Source: Martinezella hainanensis (lineage in GTDB: Bacteria; Pseudomonadota; Alphaproteobacteria; Rhizobiales; Rhizobiaceae). From it: a DNA stretch of 64,000 nucleotides. The notes below the pieces were generated by a model. It did not search any database, had not been told where the DNA came from, and was given only the letters and a program-made list of their open reading frames with translations. The number at the start of each line of letters is the position of its first letter. The first letter of the stretch is position 1. Shown here piece after piece: positions 52,239-62,300 of the stretch. The DNA lies in the NCBI RefSeq assembly GCF_900094555.1, contig NZ_FMAC01000008.1, positions 27,485-91,484 on the forward strand, written 5' to 3'. The position numbers and the translations under genes were made by a program.

Positions 52239-53450
52239 ATGACTTCGCTCGATTCCACCGCCAGCACGCCGATTTCACCAGCAAGACGCCTGGCGCCGGC
52301 CTATTATGCCGCAACCAGCGCCTTGTTTTTGGCCGCCTCATCCGCACCGACGCCTCTCTACCGCCTTTACCAGCAGGCCTTCGCCTTCTCGCCGGTGCTG
52401 CTCACGGTGATCTTCGCCGTCTACGCCTTCTCCCTCCTCGCCGCGCTGCTCATCGTCGGCTCGATTTCCGACCATCTCGGCCGCCGTCCGGTGATCTTCG
52501 CTTCGATCCTCCTCAATATGGTGGCGATAGCGCTATTTTTAATGGCCAGGAGTCCGGATTGGCTGATTGCCGCCCGCATCGTGCAGGGCTTTGCCACGGG
52601 CACCGCAGTCAGTTCCATCGGTGCCGCCCTTGTCGATCTCGATCCGATCAGGGGATCGATCACCAACAGCCTTGCCCCGCTTGCCGGCATGGCGATCGGC
52701 GCGCTCGGCACAAGCCTGCTGATGCAGTTCGCGCCAGCCCCAACCGTGCTCGTCTATATCGTCACGCTTGCCCTGCTGGCGCTGCAAGCCGCGCTGCTAT
52801 GGCTGGTGCCGGAGACAACGAACCGGCGGGCCGGCGTACTCGCATCGCTGAAGCCGGAAATCGCCGTTCCCCCGCAGGCGCGCCGGACGCTGCTGGCGCT
52901 GACGCCGATCAATATCGCCGTCTGGGCGCTTGCCGGCTTCTATCTGTCGCTGGTGCCTTCGCTCGTCAGCGCGACGACCGGCAGCACGGCGCCGCTGGTG
53001 GGCGGCTCCGTGGTCGCGGCCTTGACAATCAGCGGTGCTGCCGCCGTCTTCCTGCTGCGTAAGAGATCCGCCGCCACGATCATGAAGTTCGGCATACCGA
53101 CCATGGCTCTCGGCATACTGACCATTATCGCCGGCATGCATGCGGCTGAAGTGCCGATCCTCGCCTTGGGAACTCTGATTGCCGGCTCGGGCTTCGGGGC
53201 GGCTTTCCTCGGCACCGTTAGAAGTATCATGCCGCTGGCAAAGCCGGACGAGCGCGCCGGGCTGCTCTCGGCCTTCTACATCCAGAGCTACCTCGCCTTC
53301 AGCGTACCCGCCATCCTCGCCGGCTTTTTGTCGAAAGCACTCGGCTTTACCGAGGCCGCCGACATCTATGCGGCGGCAATCCTTCTGCTCATCGGCTGGG
53401 GCGTCGTTGCCTTGCGATCCAGTCGGGAAAAGCTCTTGAGTGTTGCGTAA
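52239..53450 (+). CDS. Major facilitator superfamily transporter
   Basis: The 403-aa protein has about twelve membrane helices and the MFS motif A-like SISDHLGRRPVIFASILLN after helix 2, plus GFATGTAVSSIGAALVDLDP in the region of motif C. Divergent pairing with a TetR repressor suggests a drug- or metabolite-efflux pump of the DHA1-like type. Start ATG 52239 lies 15 bp after the second operator. The transported compound is unknown. It is convergent with the fatty-acid operon. Confidence 0.88.
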   Translation: MTSLDSTASTPISPARRLAPAYYAATSALFLAASSAPTPLYRLYQQAFAFSPVLLTVIFAVYAFSLLAALLIVGSISDHLGRRPVIFASILLNMVAIALFLMARSPDWLIAARIVQGFATGTAVSSIGAALVDLDPIRGSITNSLAPLAGMAIGALGTSLLMQFAPAPTVLVYIVTLALLALQAALLWLVPETTNRRAGVLASLKPEIAVPPQARRTLLALTPINIAVWALAGFYLSLVPSLVSATTGSTAPLVGGSVVAALTISGAAAVFLLRKRSAATIMKFGIPTMALGILTIIAGMHAAEVPILALGTLIAGSGFGAAFLGTVRSIMPLAKPDERAGLLSAFYIQSYLAFSVPAILAGFLSKALGFTEAADIYAAAILLLIGWGVVALRSSREKLLSVA

Positions 53451-53506
53451 TAATACACTTACATAACACTTCCCGCTTGGCGAACCTCTCGAGGACGAAT
53501 GAAAAA

Positions 53507-53531
53507 GGGCCGCTCCCGACAGGAGCGGCCC
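53507..53531 (-). terminator. Rho-independent terminator of the fatty-acid operon
   Basis: GGGCCGCTCC at 53507-53516 pairs perfectly with GGAGCGGCCC at 53522-53531 around CGACA. On the minus strand it lies 30 bp after the fadJ-type stop codon and is followed by TTTTTC, so it terminates that operon; it may also serve the convergent MFS gene. Confidence 0.87.
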
Positions 53532-53561
53532 ACCATTTACGCTGACCAGATGGCTGCTGGC

Positions 53562-55772
53562 TCAAGCTGCCTTCGCGACGCGGTAGGGATCGAAACGCCC
53601 GTAGAAGGTCTCGCCCTTCGCCGCCATATCCTTCAGCAGCGCGGTCGGCTGGAAATGCGGGCCGTAGGCGGCTGCCAGCTTCTCGCAGAGCTCGACGAAA
53701 GCCTTGACGCCCATGCCGTCGATGTAGGACAGCGCGCCACCAGTATAGGGCGCAAAACCGAAGCCGAGGATGGAGCCGACATCGGCCTCGCGCGGATCGG
53801 TGACGATGCCTTCCTCGATGGTGCGAGCTGCCTCGAGCGCGATGGTGGCGAGGAAGCGCTGCTTCAGCACGGCGACATCGACATCATCGGCCTTCTTCTG
53901 CGGATAGAGATCCTTGAGGCCCGGCCAGAGCGACTTCTTCGCCGGCTTCGGCGGATAGTCGTAGAAGCCCTTGGCATTCTTCCGGCCCAGGCGGCCCTCA
54001 CGCTCCACCAGATCGGTAACGAGCTGCATGTGACGCGGGTCGACTGCCTTCTCGCCGAGATCGGCGACGGTCGCCTTCAGGATCTTGTAGGAGAGATCGA
54101 TGGCGACTTCGTCGTTCAGCGCCAGCGGTCCGACCGGCATGCCGGCCATCTTGGCGGCGTTCTCGATCATGGCAGCGGGCACGCCCTCGATCAGCATGTC
54201 ATAGGCTTCATGGATATAGCGGAAGACGCAGCGATTGACGAAGAAGCCGCGCGTGTCGTTGACGACGATCGGCGTCTTCTTGATGGCGGCGACATAGTCG
54301 AGCGCGACGGCGAGCGCATGATCGCCGGTTTCCTTGCCGAGAATGACTTCGGTCAGCATCATCTTTTCGACCGGCGAGAAGAAGTGGACGCCGATGAAAT
54401 CGGCCGGGCGCTTGGAGTTCTTCGCAAGGCCCGAGATCGGCAGAGTCGACGTGTTGGAGGCAAAGACGGCGCCTGCCGGCAGCACGGCCTCGACAGCCTC
54501 GATGACGGCCTTCTTGACTTCGCGATCCTCGAACACGGCTTCGATGACGAGATCGGCATCCTTCAGATCGGCATAATCGGCCGACGGCGTGATACGGGAA
54601 AGCAGAGCAGCACCCTCGTCCTGCGTCAGTCTCCCCTTACCGATCGAATCCTTGACCAGCCCTTCGCCGACACCCTTGCCCTTGATCGCGGCTTCGATGT
54701 CGCGGTCGATGAGCGTGACGGGAATGCCGGCCGCTGCGGTAACGTAAGCAATGGAGGCTCCCATGAAACCGGCGCCGACGACGCCGATCTTCTTCAGCTC
54801 CGTCTTCGGCTGGCCTGCAGGGCGGCGGGCGCCCTTGCCGAGTTCCTGCATGGAGATGAACAGCGAGCGGATCATCGAATAGGCTTCGGTGGTCTGCAGC
54901 ACATGGGTGAAATAGCGCTGCTCGATCTTCAGGCCGGTATCGAATGGAACCTGCAGGCCTTCATAGACGCATTTGAGGATGGCGAGTGCAGCGGGATAAT
55001 TACCCGATGTTTCGCGGCGCAGGATGGCGGGTGCTGCCGGCCAGAGCTGGGCTGCGGCAGGCGTCCAGATGCCGCCGCCTGGTGCCTTGAAGCCCTTTTC
55101 ATCCCAGGGGGCGACGGGCTTCAGGCCGTCCTTGATCATCTGCTTGGCGGCGGAGATCAGCTGATCCGGCTCGACCACCTGATGCACGAGGTTCATCGCC
55201 TTGGCGCGGGCTGCCGTCAGCGACTGGCCCGTCGTCATCATCTGGAGGGCCGACTGCGCATCCGTCAGGCGCGCGATACGCTGCGTGCCGCCGGCACCGG
55301 GGAAGATGCCGACCTTGACCTCAGGCAGCGCGATCTTGACGCTCTTGGCGCTTGACGCGACGCGACCATGGCAGGCGAGCGACAGCTCGAAAGCGCCGCC
55401 CATGCAGGTGCCGTTGATGGCCGATACCCATGGCTTGCCGCAGGTTTCGAGCTTGCGGAAGAGGCCGGTCATGCGTCCGACGAGATTGAACAGCTTCTGC
55501 GCGGCCGCGGCCGGATCCTTCGCCTTCTCATCCTGATAGAAGGAGAACATCGACTTGATCATCGAGAGATCGGCACCACCGGAGAAGGAGGATTTGCCCG
55601 AGGTGAAGACCACGCCCTTGACGGCGGCATCGGCGACGGTCGCGTCGATGATGGCGTTCAGCTCTTCGAGGATTTCGGCGGTGAAGACGTTCATGGACTT
55701 GCCGGGCATGTCCCAGGTGACGAGCGCGATGCCGTCTGCGTCCGTTTCGACGGTGAAATTCGTATAGGCCAT
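53562..55772 (-). CDS. fadJ: Multifunctional enoyl-CoA hydratase / 3-hydroxyacyl-CoA dehydrogenase (FadJ/FadB type)
   Basis: From ATG 55772 (MAYTNFTVETDADGIALVTW; GGGGAG upstream) the protein is 736 aa. The crotonase part (about 1-290) has FSGGADLSMIK, NGTCMGGAFELSLACHGRVA and LPEVKVGIFPGAGGTQRIAR. The dehydrogenase part begins with KIGVVGAGFMGASIAYVTAA and includes FFSPVEKMMLTEVILG and NDTRGFFVNRCVFRYIHEAY. It performs the hydration and NAD-dependent oxidation steps of beta-oxidation. It is the last gene of an operon with thiolase and acyl-CoA dehydrogenase; whether it is called fadB or fadJ is a naming choice. Confidence 0.93.
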   Translation of the reverse strand: MAYTNFTVETDADGIALVTWDMPGKSMNVFTAEILEELNAIIDATVADAAVKGVVFTSGKSSFSGGADLSMIKSMFSFYQDEKAKDPAAAAQKLFNLVGRMTGLFRKLETCGKPWVSAINGTCMGGAFELSLACHGRVASSAKSVKIALPEVKVGIFPGAGGTQRIARLTDAQSALQMMTTGQSLTAARAKAMNLVHQVVEPDQLISAAKQMIKDGLKPVAPWDEKGFKAPGGGIWTPAAAQLWPAAPAILRRETSGNYPAALAILKCVYEGLQVPFDTGLKIEQRYFTHVLQTTEAYSMIRSLFISMQELGKGARRPAGQPKTELKKIGVVGAGFMGASIAYVTAAAGIPVTLIDRDIEAAIKGKGVGEGLVKDSIGKGRLTQDEGAALLSRITPSADYADLKDADLVIEAVFEDREVKKAVIEAVEAVLPAGAVFASNTSTLPISGLAKNSKRPADFIGVHFFSPVEKMMLTEVILGKETGDHALAVALDYVAAIKKTPIVVNDTRGFFVNRCVFRYIHEAYDMLIEGVPAAMIENAAKMAGMPVGPLALNDEVAIDLSYKILKATVADLGEKAVDPRHMQLVTDLVEREGRLGRKNAKGFYDYPPKPAKKSLWPGLKDLYPQKKADDVDVAVLKQRFLATIALEAARTIEEGIVTDPREADVGSILGFGFAPYTGGALSYIDGMGVKAFVELCEKLAAAYGPHFQPTALLKDMAAKGETFYGRFDPYRVAKAA

Positions 55773-55786
55773 TGCTTTTCTCCCCC

Positions 55787-56995
55787 TCAGACGCGTTCGA
55801 CGATCGTGGCGGTACCCATGCCGGCGCCGATGCAAAGCGTGACCAGCGCGGTGTTGAGATCGCGGCGTTCCAGTTCGTCAAGCACTGTGCCGAGGATCAT
55901 CGCGCCGGTCGCGCCGAGCGGATGGCCCATGGCGATCGCGCCGCCATTGACGTTGATCTTGTCATGCGGAATTTCGAATGCCTGCATGTAACGCAGCACG
56001 ACTGCGGCGAAGGCTTCGTTCAGCTCGAAAAGATCGATATCGGCAAGCGTCATGCCGGTGCGCTTCAAGAGCTTTTCGGTGACGTCGACCGGGCCGGTCA
56101 GCATTAGCGCCGGGTCGGAACCGATATTGGCGAAGGCCCTGATGCGGCCGCGCGGCTTCAAGCCCATGCTCTCACCGCCCGCCTTGGAGCCGAGCAGCAC
56201 GGCAGCGGCACCATCGACGATGCCGGAGGAATTGCCGGCGTGATGGACGTAGTTGATGCGCTCGACTTCCGGATGCGCCTGAATGCCGACAGCCTCGAAG
56301 CCGCCCATCTCGCCCGGCATCTGGAAGGACGGGTTGAGGGAGGCGAGCGCCTGCATATCGGTGCCGGGACGCATATGCTCGTCGCGGTCGAGAATGGTCA
56401 GGCCGTTGATGTCCTTCACCGGAATGACCGAATTCTTGAAGTAGCCCTTTTCCCAGGCATTGGCCGCGCGCCTCTGGCTCTCGACGGCGTAGGCGTCGAC
56501 ATCATCGCGCGAGAAGCCGTATTTGGTGGCAATGAGATCGGCCGATACGCCCTGCGGCATGAAATAGGCCGGGAAGTTGACCGAGGGATCCATGAACCAT
56601 GCGCCGCCGGACATGCCCAGGCCGACGCGCGACATGCTTTCGACACCGCCGGCGATGACGATATCATCGGCACCTTGCGCGATCTTCGCCGCGCCGAAAT
56701 TCACGGCATCGAGGCCGGAGGCGCAGAAACGGGAAATCTGCATGCCGGGGGCCTTGGTGGAATAGCCTGCCTCGAAGGCGGCACCTCTCGGGATGACAGC
56801 GCCGGCTTCCATGACCGGATCGACGCAGCCCATGATGATGTCGTCAACCGTTTCGGTGTCGAGACCGTTGCGGTCGCGGAGTGCCTCAAGCGTCTTGGCG
56901 GCAAGGCGAACGGAGGGCACTTCGTGCAGCGACCCATCCTTCTTGCCGCGCCCGCGCGGCGTGCGCACGTGGTCGTAAATGAAAACCTCGGTCAT
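55787..56995 (-). CDS. fadA: Acetyl-CoA C-acyltransferase (thiolase)
   Basis: The 402-aa thiolase catalyses the final thiolytic cleavage of beta-oxidation. It has the acyl-accepting cysteine in ISRFCASGLDAVNFGAAKIA, the AGGVESMSRV motif, the conserved NVNGGAIAMGHPLGATGAMI and the C-terminal cysteine in TLCIGAGMGTATIV. Length is normal. It lies 14 bp upstream of the multifunctional gene on the same strand and 35 bp after the dehydrogenase gene. Confidence 0.94.
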   Translation of the reverse strand: MTEVFIYDHVRTPRGRGKKDGSLHEVPSVRLAAKTLEALRDRNGLDTETVDDIIMGCVDPVMEAGAVIPRGAAFEAGYSTKAPGMQISRFCASGLDAVNFGAAKIAQGADDIVIAGGVESMSRVGLGMSGGAWFMDPSVNFPAYFMPQGVSADLIATKYGFSRDDVDAYAVESQRRAANAWEKGYFKNSVIPVKDINGLTILDRDEHMRPGTDMQALASLNPSFQMPGEMGGFEAVGIQAHPEVERINYVHHAGNSSGIVDGAAAVLLGSKAGGESMGLKPRGRIRAFANIGSDPALMLTGPVDVTEKLLKRTGMTLADIDLFELNEAFAAVVLRYMQAFEIPHDKINVNGGAIAMGHPLGATGAMILGTVLDELERRDLNTALVTLCIGAGMGTATIVERV

Positions 56996-57030
56996 GTGTC
57001 ATCTCCCTGCAGCGGCAAGCGCCGCCTTGA

Positions 57031-58827
57031 TCAAAAGGCTTCCGCCGCCAGTTCCATCATCGTGTCGGCGCCGGTTTCGATGCGGGCCTTGCGCAATGCC
57101 GTTTCCGGCATGATGCGCTCCATGTAGAACCGCGCCGTGACAAGTTTGTTCTTCAGATAATCCTCGCGCGCACTGTCGCCGCCCGCAAGCCCTGTCTGTG
57201 CCGCCTTCGCCATCTTCGCCCACATATAGCCGAGGACAACGAGGCCGAAGAGGTGCATGTAGTCGGTCGAGCCGGCGCCGGCATTGTCGGGCTTGGCCAT
57301 GGCATTCTGCATGAACCACATGGTCGCGGCCTGCACATCGTTCAAGCCCTTCTTCAGCTGCTTGGTGTAGAAAGCCATCTGCTCGTCGTTGCGGTTTTCC
57401 TCGCAGAAATCGCCGATTTCCTTGAAGAGGGCCATGACGGCGCGGCCACCGTTCAGTGCCAGCTTGCGGCCGACGAGATCGAGCGCCTGGATGCCGTTGG
57501 CGCCTTCATAGATCATGGCGATGCGGGCATCGCGGACATACTGGCTCATGCCATGCTCTTCGATGTAGCCATGGCCGCCGAAGACCTGCTGCGCCATGAC
57601 GGTGTGCTCGAAGCCCTTGTCGGTCATCACGCCCTTGAGGATCGGCGTCGCGAGACCCAGGATATCGTCGGCTGCCTGACGATCCTTATCGTCCGGCGAG
57701 CGATGGGCGATATCGGATTTCAGCGCCGTCCAGAGCAGGAAGGCACGGCCGGCTTCGTTGAAAGCGCGGATGGTCATCAGTGAACGGCGGATATCAGGAT
57801 GGACGATGATCGGATCGGCCTTCTTGTCCGGCGCCTTCGGGCCGGAGAGCGACCGACCCTGAATGCGCTCGCGGGCATAGTTGGCGGCATTCTGATAGGC
57901 GATCTCGGCGATGGAGAGGCCCTGCAAGCCAACGCCGAGGCGCGCCTCGTTCATCATCACGAACATGGCGTTGAGGCCCTTGTTCTCGGCGCCGATCAGG
58001 AAGCCAGTGGCCTCATCGTAGTTCATGACGCAGGTGGCGTTGCCGTGGATGCCCATCTTGTGTTCGATCGCGCCGCACGAGACCGGGTTGCGCGCGCCGA
58101 GCGAGCCATCTTCCTTGACCATGAACTTCGGTACGATGAACAGGGAGATACCCTTGGTTCCCTCAGGCGCACCTTCGATGCGGGCAAGGACGAGATGGAT
58201 GATATTATCCGTCATGTCGTGCTCGCCGGCGGAAATGAAGATCTTCTGTCCGGAGATCTTGTAGCTGCCATCGGCCTGGGGCACCGCCTTGGTGCGCAAG
58301 AGGCCGAGATCAGTGCCGCAATGCGGCTCGGTAAGGTTCATGGTGCCGGACCAGCTGCCCTCAACCATCTTCGGCAGATAAGTCTGCTTCTGTTCATCGG
58401 AGCCGTGAACGAGGATCGCTGCGATCGCGCCCTGCGTCAGGCCCGGATACATCATCAACGACATGTTGGCGGCGGAGGTATATTCGCCGACGGCGCAGTG
58501 CAGCACATAGGGAAGCCCCTGCCCGCCGAATTCTTCCGGCACGGCAAGACCCAGCCAGCCGCCTTGGCGATAGGCGTCATAGGCTGCCTTGAAGCCTTTC
58601 GGCGTCGACACCGTGCCGTCGTCATGGCGCACGCAGCCTTCCTGGTCACCGGAGTAATTGAGCGGGAAGAGCACTTCCTCGGACAACTTGGCTGCCTCCC
58701 CGACGATCGCCTCGATCATGTCTGGCGTCGCATCGGCATAACCCGGAAGATTGTTGTAGCGCTCCAGCCCGAGCACATCGTTCAGGACGAAGAGCGTATC
58801 GTTCACGGGGGCCTTGTAGACTGGCAT
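57031..58827 (-). CDS. fadE: Acyl-CoA dehydrogenase (598-aa, C-terminally extended type)
   Basis: The 598-aa flavoenzyme has the short N-terminal extension MPVYKAPVNDTLFVLNDVLG seen in alphaproteobacterial fatty-acid and DmdC-like dehydrogenases, the FAD site region MNLTEPHCGTDLGLLRTKA and QKIFISAGEHDMTDNIIHLV, and GGHGYIEEHGMSQYVRDARI with the catalytic-base area IAMIYEGANGIQALDLVGRK. It makes the first oxidation of beta-oxidation and opens the operon. DmdC itself (3-methylmercaptopropionyl-CoA dehydrogenase) is a relative, but the neighbours favour fatty-acid use. Confidence 0.9.
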   Translation of the reverse strand: MPVYKAPVNDTLFVLNDVLGLERYNNLPGYADATPDMIEAIVGEAAKLSEEVLFPLNYSGDQEGCVRHDDGTVSTPKGFKAAYDAYRQGGWLGLAVPEEFGGQGLPYVLHCAVGEYTSAANMSLMMYPGLTQGAIAAILVHGSDEQKQTYLPKMVEGSWSGTMNLTEPHCGTDLGLLRTKAVPQADGSYKISGQKIFISAGEHDMTDNIIHLVLARIEGAPEGTKGISLFIVPKFMVKEDGSLGARNPVSCGAIEHKMGIHGNATCVMNYDEATGFLIGAENKGLNAMFVMMNEARLGVGLQGLSIAEIAYQNAANYARERIQGRSLSGPKAPDKKADPIIVHPDIRRSLMTIRAFNEAGRAFLLWTALKSDIAHRSPDDKDRQAADDILGLATPILKGVMTDKGFEHTVMAQQVFGGHGYIEEHGMSQYVRDARIAMIYEGANGIQALDLVGRKLALNGGRAVMALFKEIGDFCEENRNDEQMAFYTKQLKKGLNDVQAATMWFMQNAMAKPDNAGAGSTDYMHLFGLVVLGYMWAKMAKAAQTGLAGGDSAREDYLKNKLVTARFYMERIMPETALRKARIETGADTMMELAAEAF

Positions 58828-58894
58828 TTCTCGAATTCCTCCAATTCGTCGCCGGACCTTGAGATTCCGGCCACTGTCATACTCTTACAAAATA

Positions 58895-58916
58895 TTGACG
58901 TTTGCGTAAACGTCAA
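58895..58916. promoter_or_regulatory. Palindromic operator upstream of the fatty-acid operon
   Basis: TTGACGTTT at 58895-58903 and AAACGTCAA at 58908-58916 form a perfect inverted repeat with spacer GCGT, 68 bp upstream of the acyl-CoA dehydrogenase start. It resembles sites of MerR-type regulators of acyl-CoA metabolism (LiuR-like) as I recall them. No regulator gene is in the operon. The rest of the 485-bp gap 58828-59312 holds a possible CtrA site and no supported gene. Confidence 0.7.
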
Positions 58917-59081
58917 ATTTGTGAGGCGCGCTGAAATTTTGGTGAAGCCGATGCGGGGTAGCGTGCCGCACGTGACCGACATCCCTCCATTCACCCAAGT
59001 AACGCGGCGCTGCCTGCGCGCAAGAATATCAGGCTGCGGGACAGCAGAACCGAAATAAAAGGTTAAAGATTTCCGCCAAAC

Positions 59082-59098
59082 TTAACGAGTTGTTTACC
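59082..59098 (+). promoter_or_regulatory. Near-consensus CtrA box upstream of podJ
   Basis: TTAA-N7-TTTA followed by CC (59082-59098) deviates from the CtrA consensus TTAA-N7-TTAA(CC) by one base. It is about 215 bp before the podJ ATG. In rhizobia and Caulobacter, podJ is part of the cell-cycle network, so the site fits, but one near match could occur by chance. A GANTC methylation site (GATTC, 58863-58867) lies further upstream. Confidence 0.45.
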
Positions 59099-59312
59099 AC
59101 GTTTCGTGAATTGTACGAGTTGAGCAGCAGTGCTTCGCGTTTCTTCAACTTATGCTTGGATCGCGCGCTGGTTTTGCGGCTTCGTTTGAGGAAAGCCAAT
59201 ACATTTATCCCTTTCCGAACGGCGGGATGCAGACAGGGCGGCGATGCAGCAACGTCTTCTTCCGTCAGCATGACGGCCCGGGGTGGTCCATAGTTCAAGG
59301 CGAGCAAAAGAT

Positions 59313-62300
59313 ATGAGCGGATCGCGATCAAATCCTACCGGTACGGGCGACTGGACGTCGCTGGATGCTCTGAGCCGCACGATCGAGGGGCTGGAGGCAC
59401 GCATCGAAGGGCTGATGGGAACCGCCGCCGCGCGCGATACACGCCAGCGCGTCGCTGTCGGCTATGCGCCTGCCCCCGAGCGAGCCGCACCGGAGCGGAT
59501 GCCGCCCCGCCCCGAACGCGAGCAGCATGCCAGTCGCCCCTATGAGCGCCCGCTGCGCAACGATCGGCAGGAAAGTGATCTTCGCTCCGACCCGCTTGCC
59601 GAAATCCGTCAGCGCCAGCGCACGCTGGAAGCGAACCGCGAGCGTCTGCAGGCGCGGCGCGAGGAAATCGCGCATGCGGAACCGCAACCAGTGCGGCGCC
59701 CCGTCGACAACTACCCGCAGCGCCAGCCGATGCGCGCTGCTGTCGCCTCCGAAGCCCCGGTCGATATCGCCCAGGCACTCGTCAACCTTCGTCAGGATCT
59801 CAAGCGCGACATCGCCGAGAGCGTGACCCGCGAAGTCACCGCACTGCGCGCCGAAATCCGCGATATCCGCGAAAACACAGAGGACAAGCATTTCGTCGCC
59901 GATGTCCGCGAAGACATGGCCCGGCTTGCCGACAGCATCAACCAGCTCGCCGGCCAGCCGGAAACCATTGGTCTGAAAGCCGAGTTCGACGAGCTACGCT
60001 CGCTGATGGACGGTCTCGCCCGTGAAGAGTCGCTGCACCATGTCGAGCGCCAGGTGAAGGCTATCGACACGTCGGGCCTGCAGGACGAGCTCGTTTCGCT
60101 GGCCTATCGCCTCGATGACATCAAGCAGCATCTCGGCGGCATGAACGACAGCCCGGCCGTGCACGCGCTGGAAACCAAGCTGCTGACGATCGCAACCGCG
60201 ATGGAAAGCCTCGGCTCGATGATGCAGCCGCAAGACCAGGCCATGCAGCGGCTGGAAGGACGCCTCAGCGGCCTTGCCGACCAGATCGACCTGATGAGCC
60301 GCGATGCGGGCCGCCGCCAGCCCGCCGACGATCTTTCAGGCCGTCTCGAAGCGCTTGCCATGCGCATCGATGAACTCGGCAGCGCCAAGGCCGTCGCCCG
60401 CCTTGAAGAGCGGCTGGATCAGCTTTCGCATCTGATGGAGCGGTCGCAGAAGGCCGCACCGCAGCCGGAACTCGTCACCTATCTCGCCGATATCTCCCAC
60501 AAGATCGACGCGCTGGAACATGGCTCGGTCGGCAACGCCATGGCGGACCGGCTGGATTATCTCGCCCGCCGCATCGACGAGATCGATTTCCATCCGGCAG
60601 CGTCGGCTGCAAGCTTTGACGACAGCATGGCGCGCCGGCTCGAAGGCCGCCTCTCCGACATCGCGGCCCGGCTGGAAGCGAGCACCGCAGCACCGCCGAC
60701 GGATACGCAGGCGCTGCGCAATCTTGAAGAGCAGATCGCCCATCTCTCGACATTGCTGACTGCCGAGCCGCGGGCCGCTGCCGATCATCTGCCCCCGGAT
60801 TTCGATCGCCGGATGAGTGCGATCGAAGACTATATGGCGACCAACGACGAATACATCATCGAGGCGGCCCGTCATGCGGCGGAAACCGTCGTCGAAGCCT
60901 ATTCGCGCGAAGGCGGCATGGGCCACGGTGCGCAGCCGGCCGACATGGCCGCGTTGACGGCGCTTGCCGAGGACCTCCGCCATCTCGAAGACCTCAGCCG
61001 CGCCAGCGACGAACGCACGCACCGCACGTTCGAGGCGCTGCACGACACGCTGCTTCAAATCGCCGACCGGCTCGACCACATGGAACAGCGCCGGCCGGCA
61101 CCCGCCATGCCGGCCGCAGCCTTCGAAAGCGACGTCTTCGCCGAAGAGGATGCTCCGGCGTTGAAGCCGCCGATGGCAGCACAGCAGAAAGCTGGTCCCA
61201 TCATCCGCACGGTTGCGCCCGCCGATGCCTCGGTTTCCGCCGAAGTCGCGGTCGCACAGGCGATCGACGCCAATACGAAGGCTGAAATCAAGGCTGCTGC
61301 CAAGAAGAGCGGCAAGACCAGCCTGTTTGCCAGCCTCGGCAAGCGTTTCTTCATGCCGGAAAAGGCCGAGCCGATCTTTCCGCCGGACCGCCCCGTCATC
61401 GAGCAGGCTCCGTCGATCGATCCCGCCGACGTGATGCCCGGCGAAGAGGCCAACGAGCTGCTGGAACCGGGTTCCGGCGCGCCTGACATCAAGAAGATCC
61501 TGGAGCGCGTGCGCGCCAGCCAGAACACGTCGCGGAGCGGAAATGCCCGTCAACCGACCGAAAACGAGCGGGCCGATTATATTGCGGCCGCCCGACGCGC
61601 GGCGCAGGCCGCCGCCATGGAAGTCGACCAGACGCAGCGCTCGGCTCCTGCCTCCAAGAAGGACGCCAAGAAGGGCGGCGCGTTCTCGCGCTTCCGCCGG
61701 CCGATCCTGCTTGCATTAGGCGCCATCATGCTCGCCATCATGGCCTATCCGCTGGCAAACACACTGACGCGGGGTCAGAAAGCACCGCCCCCAGCCCAAG
61801 TGTCGACGATGGTCGCGCCTGCGGACAGCGCCGCCACCAATACCGTCGTCGCCAATGCGAACCCCGTCGCCAGCAATCAGCAGCCTGCTGCAAATCAGGC
61901 CGCTGCACCCTCGGCCTCCACGACGGAGACGGCGGAAGCCCAGCCCGCGCCCACAGCCACCGATTCCGCCGCCGCTCCGGCAAATGATCGCCTGACGGCA
62001 GCGACCCCGCTCGACGGCAACCAGACGGCAAGCGAAGCCCTGGCCCCTGCCGGCAGCGCACCCACACAGCAGGCCACCGCCTTTGTTCAGACGGACAATA
62101 CGGCCGCCGCAACTCCTGCCGCCGCACCGGCAGCACCGGAGATTGCGGTGCCTGACGGCATCCAGCCGCCGTCGCTCGTCGCCGCCGCCAAATCGGCCGA
62201 TCCGGTTGCGCTCTTCGAAATCGGCGCCCGCTATACGGATGGTCGCGGCGTTGCGGCCGACATGAAGCAGGCAGCGAGCTGGTATCAGCTTTCGGCCGAC

